Assembly (NCBI GenBank): GCA_029055625.1
Contig: JAIDCY010000010.1
Location: 30,976-94,975 of the forward strand
Reading direction: 5' to 3'
DNA length: 64,000 bases
Source: Ruminococcus sp.
GTDB lineage: Bacteria > Bacillota > Clostridia > Oscillospirales > Ruminococcaceae
Within the stretch, counting starts at the first letter, position 1, and each line of letters opens with the position of its first letter. The notes below the pieces were generated by a model. The model was not told where the DNA came from. It was given only the letters and a program-made list of their open reading frames with translations, and made no database searches. The position numbers were made by a program, and so were the translations under genes. Positions 9,130 to 17,215 of this stretch are shown here, piece by piece.

Positions 9130-9183
9130 ATAATTCTCCATTCTGCCGTATGTGACGGCTTACAGAAAAAAATTTTTCTGCTG

Positions 9184-9213
9184 TATTATATGAATTTCAC
9201 GTATAATAATGTG
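9184..9213 (-). promoter_or_regulatory. Candidate sigma-K promoter of dpaAB
   Basis: On the minus strand CACA (9213-9210) and CATATAATA (9192-9184) match the sigma-K elements mACm and gCATAnnnTA with the expected 16-bp spacing. No good sigma-A -35 stands at the right distance. In Bacillus subtilis spoVF is a sigma-K operon, so the function fits. It lies between the upstream operon's terminator and dpaA. Confidence 0.6.
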
Positions 9214-9216
9214 CAT

Positions 9217-9256
9217 AAAAAATTGAGCGTGTCCGCTCGGTAAGGGTGAACACGCT
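9217..9256 (-). terminator. Terminator of the pheA-metH-prfB operon
   Basis: On the minus strand AGCGTGTTC and GGACACGCT pair (one G-T) with a 13-nt loop, followed by AATTTTTTA. The 5' arm overlaps the stop codon of the preceding gene. Confidence 0.8.
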
Positions 9257-9689
9257 AAAGATATTTATATCCGGTTTTATCCTGCCAGCCGTCGCCGATA
9301 AATATCTGACAGATTTCTTCAAGTCTGCTGATTTTGGCGTTAAGTTTTTTCGATTCTCCGGAAAGTTTTTCGTTTTCTTCTTTTAAATTCTTAATCTGTT
9401 CTTTGAGAGATGCGATATTATCCGTCAGATTTTTTTTCCATTCTTTAATCTCGTCTGCGGTGACGGTCGGATTTTCTTTAATAATATCCTTGTCGGATTT
9501 TCCGTTTATGGATTCGACAGCGATTTTATTTTTAAAATCGTCCGTATATACCATGCCTTCAGGTTTTGGTTTGGTTTCAGGTTCGGAAGGTTTTTCAGGT
9601 TCTTTTTTCGGTGGGTCTTCAGGTTTCAATTTGTTAATAATCATGAAAAAAATTCCCATTATCAACAACCATATTACAAAATCACCCAT
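9255..9689 (-). CDS. Membrane-anchored HTH/coiled-coil small protein
   Basis: A 144-aa protein. Residues about 3-20 form one hydrophobic helix (VIWLLIMGIFFMII), followed by a Pro/Lys/Glu linker (about 22-45). Next comes a segment FKNKIAVESINGKSDKDI ... ITADEIKEWKKNL-like that resembles the N-terminal HTH of IS3-type transposase OrfA proteins. A coiled coil (about 85-130, LKEQIKNLKEENEKL) follows. It starts 9 nt after prfB with no clear ribosome site, so translation is probably coupled. I do not recognise a named family. DNA binding at the membrane is a guess from the HTH-like helix pair. Confidence 0.7.
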   Translation of the reverse strand: MGDFVIWLLIMGIFFMIINKLKPEDPPKKEPEKPSEPETKPKPEGMVYTDDFKNKIAVESINGKSDKDIIKENPTVTADEIKEWKKNLTDNIASLKEQIKNLKEENEKLSGESKKLNAKISRLEEICQIFIGDGWQDKTGYKYL

Positions 9690-9698
9690 TTTTGCGGA

Positions 9699-10817
9699 TT
9701 ACTTTTCAAGCGTACCGTGTGACAGCGATTTCAGATAAGCATTAATAAAGCCGTCAATATCGCCATCCATGACAGCCTGAATGTTGCCGTTCTCGAAACC
9801 TGTGCGGTGGTCTTTTGCGAGAGTATACGGCATAAATACATAAGACCGTATCTGCGAACCCCATGCAATTTCACGTTGTACGCCTTTGATGTCCTCTATT
9901 TTTTCGAGGTGTTCACGTTCCTTGATTTCGACGAGTTTAGAACGTAACATTTTCATTGCGTAATCTTTATTCTGATACTGACTTCTCTGTGTCTGACAAG
10001 ATACCACTATTCCGGTCGGCTTATGAATGAGACGTACTGCGGAGCTGGTCTTGTTTACTTTCTGACCTCCTGCACCACTTGAACGGTAAACTTCCATTTC
10101 AATATCTTCTGGTCTGATGTCAACTTCTATTGAGTCGTCAATTTCCGGCATAACTTCGAGGGCGGCAAATGATGTATGACGTCTGCCGGAAGCGTCAAAA
10201 GGTGAGATACGCACAAGACGGTGTACGCCTGATTCAGATTTCATGTAACCGTATGCGTTATCGCCTTCAATCAGTATTGAAGCTGATTTCATACCGGCAT
10301 CGTCACCGTCGAGATAATCCATAAGAGTTACTTTATAGTTATGACGTTCTGCCCAGTGATTGTACATTCTGTAAAGCATTTCCGCCCAGTCCTGAGCCTC
10401 TGTACCACCTGCTCCGGCGTGGAATGTAAGTATAGCATTTGAACTGTCGTATTCACCTGTAAGGAGTGTGGAAAGTTTTTCCTCTTCAAGTTTATTCTTG
10501 AACGCTTCGGAATCAGCTTTTATCTCCTCAACGGAACTGTCATCTTCCTCCTCAATCGAAAGTTCAATCAGCGTTATGAGGTCTTCGAGACTGTCATTGA
10601 GTTTGTTGAATTTTTCTATTTTTCTTTCGAGTGCCTTAGTCTCACGAAGTACTTTCTGTGAGTTTTCGAGGTCATCCCAGAAACCGTCCTTAGCAGTTTC
10701 CGCATTGAGTTCGGCAATACGTTCCTTTGCTTTCTGAATATTCAGAACGTCAGCAAGTTCCGTCATTTCTTTTCTGTAACCGGTCATTTCAACCCTTAAA
10801 TCATCTAATATAATCAT
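9699..10817 (-). CDS. prfB: Peptide chain release factor 2 (no programmed frameshift)
   Basis: RF2 releases finished peptides at UGA and UAA. The SPF anticodon-like tripeptide (ISPFDASGRR, near residue 205) and the GGQ motif (SGAGGQKVNKT, near residue 250) identify it as RF2. The start at 10817 (MIILDDLRVEM) follows AAAGAAAGG; a longer reading frame to 10946 would run into metH. The coding frame is continuous: the usual in-frame UGA frameshift site near codon 25 is absent, so the feedback control seen in many bacteria is missing. It lies 22 nt after metH. Confidence 0.95.
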   Translation of the reverse strand: MIILDDLRVEMTGYRKEMTELADVLNIQKAKERIAELNAETAKDGFWDDLENSQKVLRETKALERKIEKFNKLNDSLEDLITLIELSIEEEDDSSVEEIKADSEAFKNKLEEEKLSTLLTGEYDSSNAILTFHAGAGGTEAQDWAEMLYRMYNHWAERHNYKVTLMDYLDGDDAGMKSASILIEGDNAYGYMKSESGVHRLVRISPFDASGRRHTSFAALEVMPEIDDSIEVDIRPEDIEMEVYRSSGAGGQKVNKTSSAVRLIHKPTGIVVSCQTQRSQYQNKDYAMKMLRSKLVEIKEREHLEKIEDIKGVQREIAWGSQIRSYVFMPYTLAKDHRTGFENGNIQAVMDGDIDGFINAYLKSLSHGTLEK

Positions 10818-10839
10818 AAAAATATAACCTTTCTTTAAA

Positions 10840-13215
10840 TTATTTTCCGTAAATACGTGACGCAATATCAACGGTCTGTTTCGCATCTTTCGCATAGAAA
10901 TCGGCGTGAATCTGTTCCGCATAAGATGCAGTAAGTACCGCACCACCTACTACCGTTTTACAATCGGGATATTGTTTGTTTAAAAGTCTGATAGTTTCTT
11001 CCATAGCGGAAAGCGTTGTAGTCATAAGGGCAGACAGTCCCACGAGTTTCACCTGATATTTTATAGCGGTATCAACTATCAGTTGAGGGGGTACGTCTTT
11101 TCCTAAGTCTATCACCTCGAAGCCGTAACTGTCAAGCAGTACTTTTACTATATTTTTCCCTATATCGTGTATATCGCCCTTGACCGTCGCAAGTACTACC
11201 TTTCCTTTAGATACGCTTGCAACGTTATTTTTTGACAGCTTTTCTTTCAGTACTTCGAAACAAGCCTGTGCTGAACTTGCGGTTAAAATAAGTTGCGGAA
11301 GAAAAATCTGACCTTTTTCAAATTTTTCGCCGACAGAATCGAGTGCAGGTATGAGGAAATTATTTATAATGTCCATAGGGTCAGTAGTTTCCGCAAGTTC
11401 TTTTACCGCTTTCAGAGCCTCATTTTTCAGACCGTTTTCTACACTATACACCAAATCTGGCGAATTTTTTTCTGTACTATTATTTACCGGAACTTTCGGA
11501 GCAGGTGTATTATTTCCGTACACGCTTATAAAATCGGCGGAATTTCTGTCTATACCGGCGAGAAGTCTGTAAGCCCGTACCGCACCTATGATTGAATCCA
11601 CATTAGGATTTATTATAGGCAAATCGAGACCGCTATGCAGTGCCATAGTAAGAAAAGTACGTGTAATGAGTTCACGGTTAGGAAGTCCGAAAGATATATT
11701 TGATACGCCTAAAACAGTTCTTAAACCTAACTCATTTTTCACACGGTTCAGGGCTTTAAGAGTTTCCATAACCGCATCCTGTTCAGCGGAGGCGGTAAGT
11801 GTCAGACAGTCTATGAAAACGTCTTCTTTCGGTATTCCGTAATCTGTCGCACGTTTAAGTATTTTTTCCGCTATCGCAAAACGTCCGTCAGCAGTTTTAG
11901 GTATGCCGTTTTTGTCGAGAGTAAGCCCTACTACTGACGCACCGTATTTTTTTACGAGTGGCAGAATTTTATCAAGTGATTCGTCTTCACCGTTTACCGA
12001 ATTGACAATAGGTTTACCGTTATATATACGCAATCCGGCTTCCAGTACTTCGGGAATAGTGGAATCGAGTTGTAACGGCGTATCGCATACACTCTGTATA
12101 GCCTTTACGGTGGTAATCATCATTTCCTTTTCGTTGATGTCGGGAAGTCCTACATTTACGTCAAGAATTTCCGCACCGGCGTGTACCTGTTCTACTGCCT
12201 GACCTAAAATATAATCAATATCGTGATTTATCAGTGCTTCCTTGAAACGTTTTTTTCCGGTAGGGTTTATTCGTTCGCCTATAACTCGTGGCTGATTTAT
12301 CGTAACACAGTTTACCGCAGAACACGCTACACTGATACGCTTTACAGGTCTTCTTATATTATCGACGGTTTCCAGTCTGTCAATCATTTTCCGGATATGT
12401 TCCGGAGTAGTACCGCAACAACCACCGAAAATTTTAACACCTGCTCCGGCAAGTCTGACGTTACTTTCTGCGAAGTCTTCAGGATTTACGTTGAAACGGT
12501 TCGTCACAGGGTCAGGAAGTCCGGCGTTTGCCTTTGCGATTACCGGTAACGACGTAAGCGAGCATATTTTATCAAGTACAGGGAAAAGTTCGTCAGCACC
12601 GAGTGAACAGTTTACGCCTATAGCATCCGCACCGAGACCCTCAAGTACCGCTACCATACATTCCGGCGATACTCCTGTAAAAGTACGCATATTTTCCTCA
12701 AAAGTCATAGTAACAAGTACGGGCTTGTCGGAATTTTCCTTGACGGCAAGCAATGCGGATTTAACTTCATATAAATCTGTCATGGTTTCAATGACTATCA
12801 AATCCGCCTCATTTCCGGCGATTACGATTTCTTTGTATACGTCATAAGCCTCTTCAAATGAAAGAGTTCCGGAGGGTTCGAGCATCTGACCTAATGACCC
12901 CATATCCAACGCAACAAGAGACTTACCATTTACCGCCTGTCTGGCATTGCGTATACCTGCTTTCACGACTTCCTCAACGCTGTATCCGGTATTTTCGAGT
13001 TTGAAACGGTTCGCCCCGAAAGTATTGGCGTACACTATATCAGAACCGGCTTCCGCATACATACGGTGAATTTTCATTATCGCTTCCGGATTGGTTATGT
13101 TAAGTAATTCCGGTACGTGTTCGGTCTGTATGCCGTGCGATTGTAACATAGTTCCCATAGCACCATCAAGAAAAACGAATTTCCTTTTAAGTAACGCACT
13201 GAATTTATCGGACAT
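10840..13215 (-). CDS. metH: Cobalamin-dependent methionine synthase, lacking the reactivation domain
   Basis: Transfers methyl from methyltetrahydrofolate via cobalamin to homocysteine. Domains in order are the homocysteine-binding TIM barrel (about 1-300, with FLDGAMGTMLQ and zinc cysteines in GVNCSLG and GGCCGTTPEH), the pterin-binding barrel (about 320-590, ERINPTGKKRFKEA), the B12 cap (about 615-700), and the B12-binding domain with DIHDIG near residue 681. The 791-aa protein ends after the B12 domain, so the roughly 350-aa SAM-binding reactivation domain of E. coli MetH is missing. The start at 13215 follows AAAGGGG. It sits between pheA and prfB. Confidence 0.93.
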   Translation of the reverse strand: MSDKFSALLKRKFVFLDGAMGTMLQSHGIQTEHVPELLNITNPEAIMKIHRMYAEAGSDIVYANTFGANRFKLENTGYSVEEVVKAGIRNARQAVNGKSLVALDMGSLGQMLEPSGTLSFEEAYDVYKEIVIAGNEADLIVIETMTDLYEVKSALLAVKENSDKPVLVTMTFEENMRTFTGVSPECMVAVLEGLGADAIGVNCSLGADELFPVLDKICSLTSLPVIAKANAGLPDPVTNRFNVNPEDFAESNVRLAGAGVKIFGGCCGTTPEHIRKMIDRLETVDNIRRPVKRISVACSAVNCVTINQPRVIGERINPTGKKRFKEALINHDIDYILGQAVEQVHAGAEILDVNVGLPDINEKEMMITTVKAIQSVCDTPLQLDSTIPEVLEAGLRIYNGKPIVNSVNGEDESLDKILPLVKKYGASVVGLTLDKNGIPKTADGRFAIAEKILKRATDYGIPKEDVFIDCLTLTASAEQDAVMETLKALNRVKNELGLRTVLGVSNISFGLPNRELITRTFLTMALHSGLDLPIINPNVDSIIGAVRAYRLLAGIDRNSADFISVYGNNTPAPKVPVNNSTEKNSPDLVYSVENGLKNEALKAVKELAETTDPMDIINNFLIPALDSVGEKFEKGQIFLPQLILTASSAQACFEVLKEKLSKNNVASVSKGKVVLATVKGDIHDIGKNIVKVLLDSYGFEVIDLGKDVPPQLIVDTAIKYQVKLVGLSALMTTTLSAMEETIRLLNKQYPDCKTVVGGAVLTASYAEQIHADFYAKDAKQTVDIASRIYGK

Positions 13216-13231
13216 ATTTAAGTCACCCCTT

Positions 13232-14347
13232 TCACTCGTTCCGGAAAGTACCGAGACAACGGAAATATTCCATATTTTCGGAAAGGTCATTCATTAACGC
13301 ACGGACAGCAGGGTCATTAAGTCTGCCGTTGAAATCGAGATAGAACATAACGTCGAAACTGCCGTCACGGATAGGACGGTTTTCAATTCTGATAAGGTTC
13401 ATGCCGTTTACGTAGAACTTAGTCAGCAGACGGTATAAACTTCCCTCCGTATGCGGAATCTGTATCATTATGGAAATTGTATCGGATGACGGCAATACTT
13501 GCAAATCACGTGAAATACATACAAATTGAGTGCGGTTTACGGAACAGTCTGCAATATCGGTAGCGATAATATCCAGTCCGAGACGTTCCGCACAGTCGAC
13601 GGAACATATTGACGCTATTTTATCGTCATTGTTGCTGACCATTTCCGCAGATGTCGCCGTATTGCTGTATGGTGCGGTTTTAAGACCGTTTTCAGTAATA
13701 AAGGCGTTGCATTGTGCTAATGCCTGAGGGTGCGAGTATACGCATTGTATATCATTTATTGACGTACCTTTTCTTACCGCCAGACAGTGATTTATTTCAA
13801 CGCATACCTGTTTTACTATATATACGCTGTACTTAGCCATTAAGTCGTAAGCACTGTCAATCATACCGGCGGTTGAATTTTTCAGCGGAATAACGCCGTA
13901 ATCTATATCACCGGATTGAACCGCCTTGAAAACATCTTCAAAAGAGTTGTAGAAGATTGGTTTTTTATCGCCGAAAATCATTTTGACAGCTGTTTCCGAG
14001 TTCGCCCCGGAAGTCCCCTGACACCCTATTTTATCGGTACTTGCAAAATCGGGTGCATTAAAGGTATATTCTTCCGTATCGGGTAAAAGTTTTCTGTTCT
14101 GTAGAAGTTTGCTGATGTCCATAATTGTAGTGAACAGTGCGGATGTACCGTTTTCAAGAGCAGGGTCACCGGTGAGACGTTTTATACGGTCTATTACCTG
14201 TTTTTCACGTCCACCCTGAAATACAGGCATATTGTTATTTTTTTTATACTCCGCAACACCTTTACATAATTCCATACGTTCCATGAAAAGAGAAAGTATT
14301 TTTTCATCCGTAATATCAATGCTGTTACGTAATTCGTTTAAATCCAT
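13232..14347 (-). CDS. pheA: Bifunctional chorismate mutase / prephenate dehydratase
   Basis: Converts chorismate to prephenate and then to phenylpyruvate for phenylalanine synthesis. The 371-aa protein has an AroQ chorismate mutase (about 1-88, MDLNELRNSIDITDEKILSLFMERM), a prephenate dehydratase domain (about 105-285, with GCQGTSGANSE, YGVIPLKNSTAGMI and the NRTQF motif) and a C-terminal ACT domain (about 290-371) with the ESRP-like segment IENRPIRDG, the site of phenylalanine feedback. The start at 14347 follows GGAGGTAA. It is the first gene of the minus-strand operon with its own sigma-A promoter. Confidence 0.95.
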   Translation of the reverse strand: MDLNELRNSIDITDEKILSLFMERMELCKGVAEYKKNNNMPVFQGGREKQVIDRIKRLTGDPALENGTSALFTTIMDISKLLQNRKLLPDTEEYTFNAPDFASTDKIGCQGTSGANSETAVKMIFGDKKPIFYNSFEDVFKAVQSGDIDYGVIPLKNSTAGMIDSAYDLMAKYSVYIVKQVCVEINHCLAVRKGTSINDIQCVYSHPQALAQCNAFITENGLKTAPYSNTATSAEMVSNNDDKIASICSVDCAERLGLDIIATDIADCSVNRTQFVCISRDLQVLPSSDTISIMIQIPHTEGSLYRLLTKFYVNGMNLIRIENRPIRDGSFDVMFYLDFNGRLNDPAVRALMNDLSENMEYFRCLGTFRNE

Positions 14348-14392
14348 AATGTTATTACCTCCGGAAATTTCAAGATTTATCGCATACAATTC

Positions 14393-14421
14393 ATTATAAC
14401 AGATTTTTTTGTAAAAATCAA
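14393..14421 (-). promoter_or_regulatory. Sigma-A promoter of pheA-metH-prfB
   Basis: On the minus strand TTGATT (14421-14416), a 17-bp spacer and TATAAT (14398-14393). It stands back-to-back with the ruvC promoter. Confidence 0.75.
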
Positions 14422-14440
14422 TAAAAAATATTTAAATATA

Positions 14441-14470
14441 TTGCAAAAAGTCGGGTCTGTATGGTATAAT
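14441..14470 (+). promoter_or_regulatory. Sigma-A promoter of the ruvCAB-led operon
   Basis: TTGCAA (14441-14446), an 18-bp spacer and TATAAT (14465-14470), 65 nt before ruvC. No LexA-like GAACnnnnGTTC box is visible beside it, so SOS control is not supported here. Confidence 0.7.
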
Positions 14471-14534
14471 AATAAGGTATCGTGAGGGATATATACAAGT
14501 ATACAGACTTTTTAAACTTAAAGGATAAAATAAT

Positions 14535-15020
14535 GTGAAAAAAATAAGAATATTAGGCATTGACCCAGGATATGCGATAGTAGGTTACGGCGTACTCGAT
14601 TACGACGGTGTGAAGTTCAAACCGGTAGCATACGGTGCGATAATTACGGAGGCAGGCACTGAATTTACGGAACGTCTGCGGATAATCAGCGAGGATATGG
14701 ATTATATTTTTGACAAATTCAGACCCGATTGTATGGCGGTAGAAAAACTTTATTTCACTACCAATCAGAAAACCGCTATCGACGTAGCACAGGCGAGAGG
14801 AGTTATAATATTGTCCGCTTCTAAAAAAGGCGTACCGGTAGCGGAGTATACACCGTTACAGGTAAAAATGTCGGTTACAGGGTACGGAAAAGCTGAAAAA
14901 CATCAGATGATGGAGATGACACGTAATCTTTTAGGACTTGCACGCATACCTAAGCCCGACGATACCGCCGACGCTCTGGCAGTAGCGATATGCCACGGTC
15001 ATACGATACGGTGGGGATAA
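14535..15020 (+). CDS. ruvC: Holliday junction endonuclease RuvC
   Basis: Cuts Holliday junctions symmetrically as a dimer together with RuvAB. The 161-aa RNase H-like fold has the acidic residues in ILGIDPGYAIVGYG (Asp10), AVEKLYF (Glu near 70) and DDTADALAVAICH (Asp near 142 and 145). The start is GTG, set by AAAGGA upstream; the ATG two bases earlier is followed at once by a stop. It is first of the ruvC-ruvA-ruvB set. Confidence 0.96.
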   Translation: MKKIRILGIDPGYAIVGYGVLDYDGVKFKPVAYGAIITEAGTEFTERLRIISEDMDYIFDKFRPDCMAVEKLYFTTNQKTAIDVAQARGVIILSASKKGVPVAEYTPLQVKMSVTGYGKAEKHQMMEMTRNLLGLARIPKPDDTADALAVAICHGHTIRWG

Positions 15021-15046
15021 TTTTGATACATAAAGGAAGTTTTTTT

Positions 15047-15652
15047 ATGATATATAGTATTAAAGGTATACTTACGGTAAAAGATACAAATTTTGTAGTC
15101 ATAGAGAGTAACGGAATCGGCTACGGTTGCCGGACTTCATATAATACCGTAAAACAACTTGGTGAAACCGGGAGCGAAGTTAAAGTATATACGCACATGA
15201 CGGTCAGGGACGATAACATAGAACTTTATGGGTTTGCGACACAACAGGAATTAAATTGTTTCCGGTTGCTTATATCGGTATCAGGTGTCGGCGGAAAAGC
15301 CGGTACTTCCATATTATCCGATATAACACCGGAAAATTTTGCTTTTCTTATTGCTTCAGATGACAGTAAAGCGTTTACCCGAACTAAGGGTATCGGTACT
15401 AAAACCGCACAACGTATCATACTGGAGCTGAAAGATAAAATTTCAGCGGAATCTTTTAACGAAAACAGCGTATCCGTACCGGCAGGCGTTACAGATGTTT
15501 CAGGTTCTGCGGTATCGGAGGCTATGGAGGCGTTAATGGTACTCGGTTACTCGCAGGCGGAAATAGTACCATTTTTAAGAAAATGTGATACTACAGCGAG
15601 TACGCAGGAGATTATACGTGAAGTGCTCCGGCTTATGACGTCGAAAAGATAA
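15047..15652 (+). CDS. ruvA: Holliday junction DNA helicase subunit RuvA
   Basis: A tetrameric junction-binding protein that guides RuvB. The start at 15047 (MIYSIKGILTVK) follows AAAGGAAG. The 201 aa contain the OB-fold domain I (about 1-62), helix-hairpin-helix motifs (LLISVSGVGGKAG and FTRTKGIGTKTAQRIILELK) and the C-terminal domain III (SEAMEALMVLGYSQAEI) that touches RuvB. Confidence 0.95.
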   Translation: MIYSIKGILTVKDTNFVVIESNGIGYGCRTSYNTVKQLGETGSEVKVYTHMTVRDDNIELYGFATQQELNCFRLLISVSGVGGKAGTSILSDITPENFAFLIASDDSKAFTRTKGIGTKTAQRIILELKDKISAESFNENSVSVPAGVTDVSGSAVSEAMEALMVLGYSQAEIVPFLRKCDTTASTQEIIREVLRLMTSKR

Positions 15653-15670
15653 CGGAAAGGAGATATACAA

Positions 15671-16693
15671 TTGATACAGACTGATGATATGGATTTTATC
15701 CCAAGGGTAGTGACACCGGAAAATACCGGATATGATAGCGATATTGAAATAACACTCCGTCCGCAGACTTTGCACGAGTATATCGGACAGGATAAGGTAA
15801 AAGAGAATCTCGCCATATATATACAAGCCACCAAGTTACGTGGCGAACCTCTTGACCACGTACTGTTATATGGTCCGCCGGGCCTGGGAAAAACTACACT
15901 TTCCGCAATAATAGCACATGAATTAGGCGTTAATATGCGTATAACTACAGGTCCGGCAATCGAAAAACCTGGTGATTTAGTATCACTTCTGACAAGTCTT
16001 TCAGATAATGACGTGCTTTTCATTGACGAGATACACAGACTGTCAAGAGCGGTCGAGGAAATATTATATCCTGCTCTCGAAGACAGGGTAATTGATATTA
16101 TCATAGGAAAAGGTCCTTCCGCACGTTCAATCAGAATGGATTTGAAACCGTTCACACTGATAGGTGCTACTACACGTGCCGGGCAGTTATCCGCACCGTT
16201 GAGAGACCGTTTCGGAGTAATACAGCGTCTTGAACTGTATACTAAGGAGCAGTTGACGGATATAGTCCGCCGTAGTGCAATGATACTTGATATACCTTGT
16301 ACCGCCGACGGAGCAGGCGAGATTGCAGGACGTTCACGAGGTACGCCACGTATCGCAAACAGACTGTTAAAGAGAGTAAGAGATTTTGCCGACGTTATGG
16401 GAAACGGTAAGATAGATAAGGATATAGCATCAATCGCATTGAACCGGCTTGAAGTAGACGAACTGGGTCTCGATAGTCTTGACCGTCGTATGCTGGAGAT
16501 GATTATAAAGGGTTACGGTGGCGGACCTGTCGGACTTGAAACGCTTGCCTCTGCGATAGGTGAGGAAGCGGTTACGATTGAGGATGTATGCGAACCGTAC
16601 CTTATGCAGTTAGGATTTCTCGGACGTACACCACGTGGAAGATGTGCGACGAAACTTGCATACGAACACCTCGGATTTACTTATCAGCCATGA
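15671..16693 (+). CDS. ruvB: Holliday junction DNA helicase ATPase RuvB
   Basis: The hexameric AAA+ motor for branch migration. The 340 aa include Walker [10 protein letters not shown] (about 67-75), Walker B with LFIDEIHRL (near 119), sensor 1 IGATTRAG, the arginine finger region LRDRFG and the C-terminal winged helix ([10 protein letters not shown]). The start is TTG, because AAAGGAG stands about 9 nt upstream; the ATG at 15689 is too far. It overlaps the next gene by ATGA. Confidence 0.96.
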   Translation: MIQTDDMDFIPRVVTPENTGYDSDIEITLRPQTLHEYIGQDKVKENLAIYIQATKLRGEPLDHVLLYGPPGLGKTTLSAIIAHELGVNMRITTGPAIEKPGDLVSLLTSLSDNDVLFIDEIHRLSRAVEEILYPALEDRVIDIIIGKGPSARSIRMDLKPFTLIGATTRAGQLSAPLRDRFGVIQRLELYTKEQLTDIVRRSAMILDIPCTADGAGEIAGRSRGTPRIANRLLKRVRDFADVMGNGKIDKDIASIALNRLEVDELGLDSLDRRMLEMIIKGYGGGPVGLETLASAIGEEAVTIEDVCEPYLMQLGFLGRTPRGRCATKLAYEHLGFTYQP

Positions 16694-17211
16694 TTACGGA
16701 AAAAAATTACAGATACAATAAAGGTATCTATAAAAAATCATTTTATGGTAAAATGATAAACGGTCAGGGAATGGGATACGTTGCCGGAATGCGATACGGT
16801 ATATGCAGTATGAGTTTCAACGGTTGCGAGGTTATAGCGGTACACAATGCACTTGTATATATGAAAAAAGCGTATCCAATACATGAGGTATCACGTTATA
16901 TGGAGAGATTCCGTATGCTTGCCGGATTTTTCGGCTGTAATCCGCACAGAATAGGCGATACACTCCGGCATTACGGGATAAAGTATAAAAAATCACGTCA
17001 TATAGGAAAATCGGAAGTTTTTATATTATCTTTCTGGACAGGTATGCCGTTTCTTTCTGCTATTCATACAGTTTTCTGTGTACGGAAAAATAACGTGATA
17101 CAGATATATAACAGATACAATAACTATCCGGACGTGAGTTACTGTATGGGTAATATGCAGATTGCATATGATAAACAAATTATAGCCGTATATTCTATAA
17201 AAGGAGTATAG
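16690..17211 (+). CDS. Putative C39/papain-like cysteine-peptidase-fold protein
   Basis: A 173-aa protein starting at the ATGA overlap with ruvB. The segment [17 protein letters not shown] resembles the Cys-containing helix of C39-like/papain-like peptidases, and [22 protein letters not shown] resembles the His-Asn part. Between them is [21 protein letters not shown]. There is no signal peptide and no attached ABC domain. A peptidase fold is inferred from this Cys-His-Asn pattern only; activity and substrate are unknown. It is tightly packed between ruvB and the GlmM-like gene. Confidence 0.6.
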   Translation: MITEKNYRYNKGIYKKSFYGKMINGQGMGYVAGMRYGICSMSFNGCEVIAVHNALVYMKKAYPIHEVSRYMERFRMLAGFFGCNPHRIGDTLRHYGIKYKKSRHIGKSEVFILSFWTGMPFLSAIHTVFCVRKNNVIQIYNRYNNYPDVSYCMGNMQIAYDKQIIAVYSIKGV

Positions 17212-17215
17212 CGAT

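Noticed and set aside
10818..10946. Upstream extension of prfB
   Set aside because: It would overlap the metH 3' end, has no family similarity, and the ATG at 10817 has a ribosome site.
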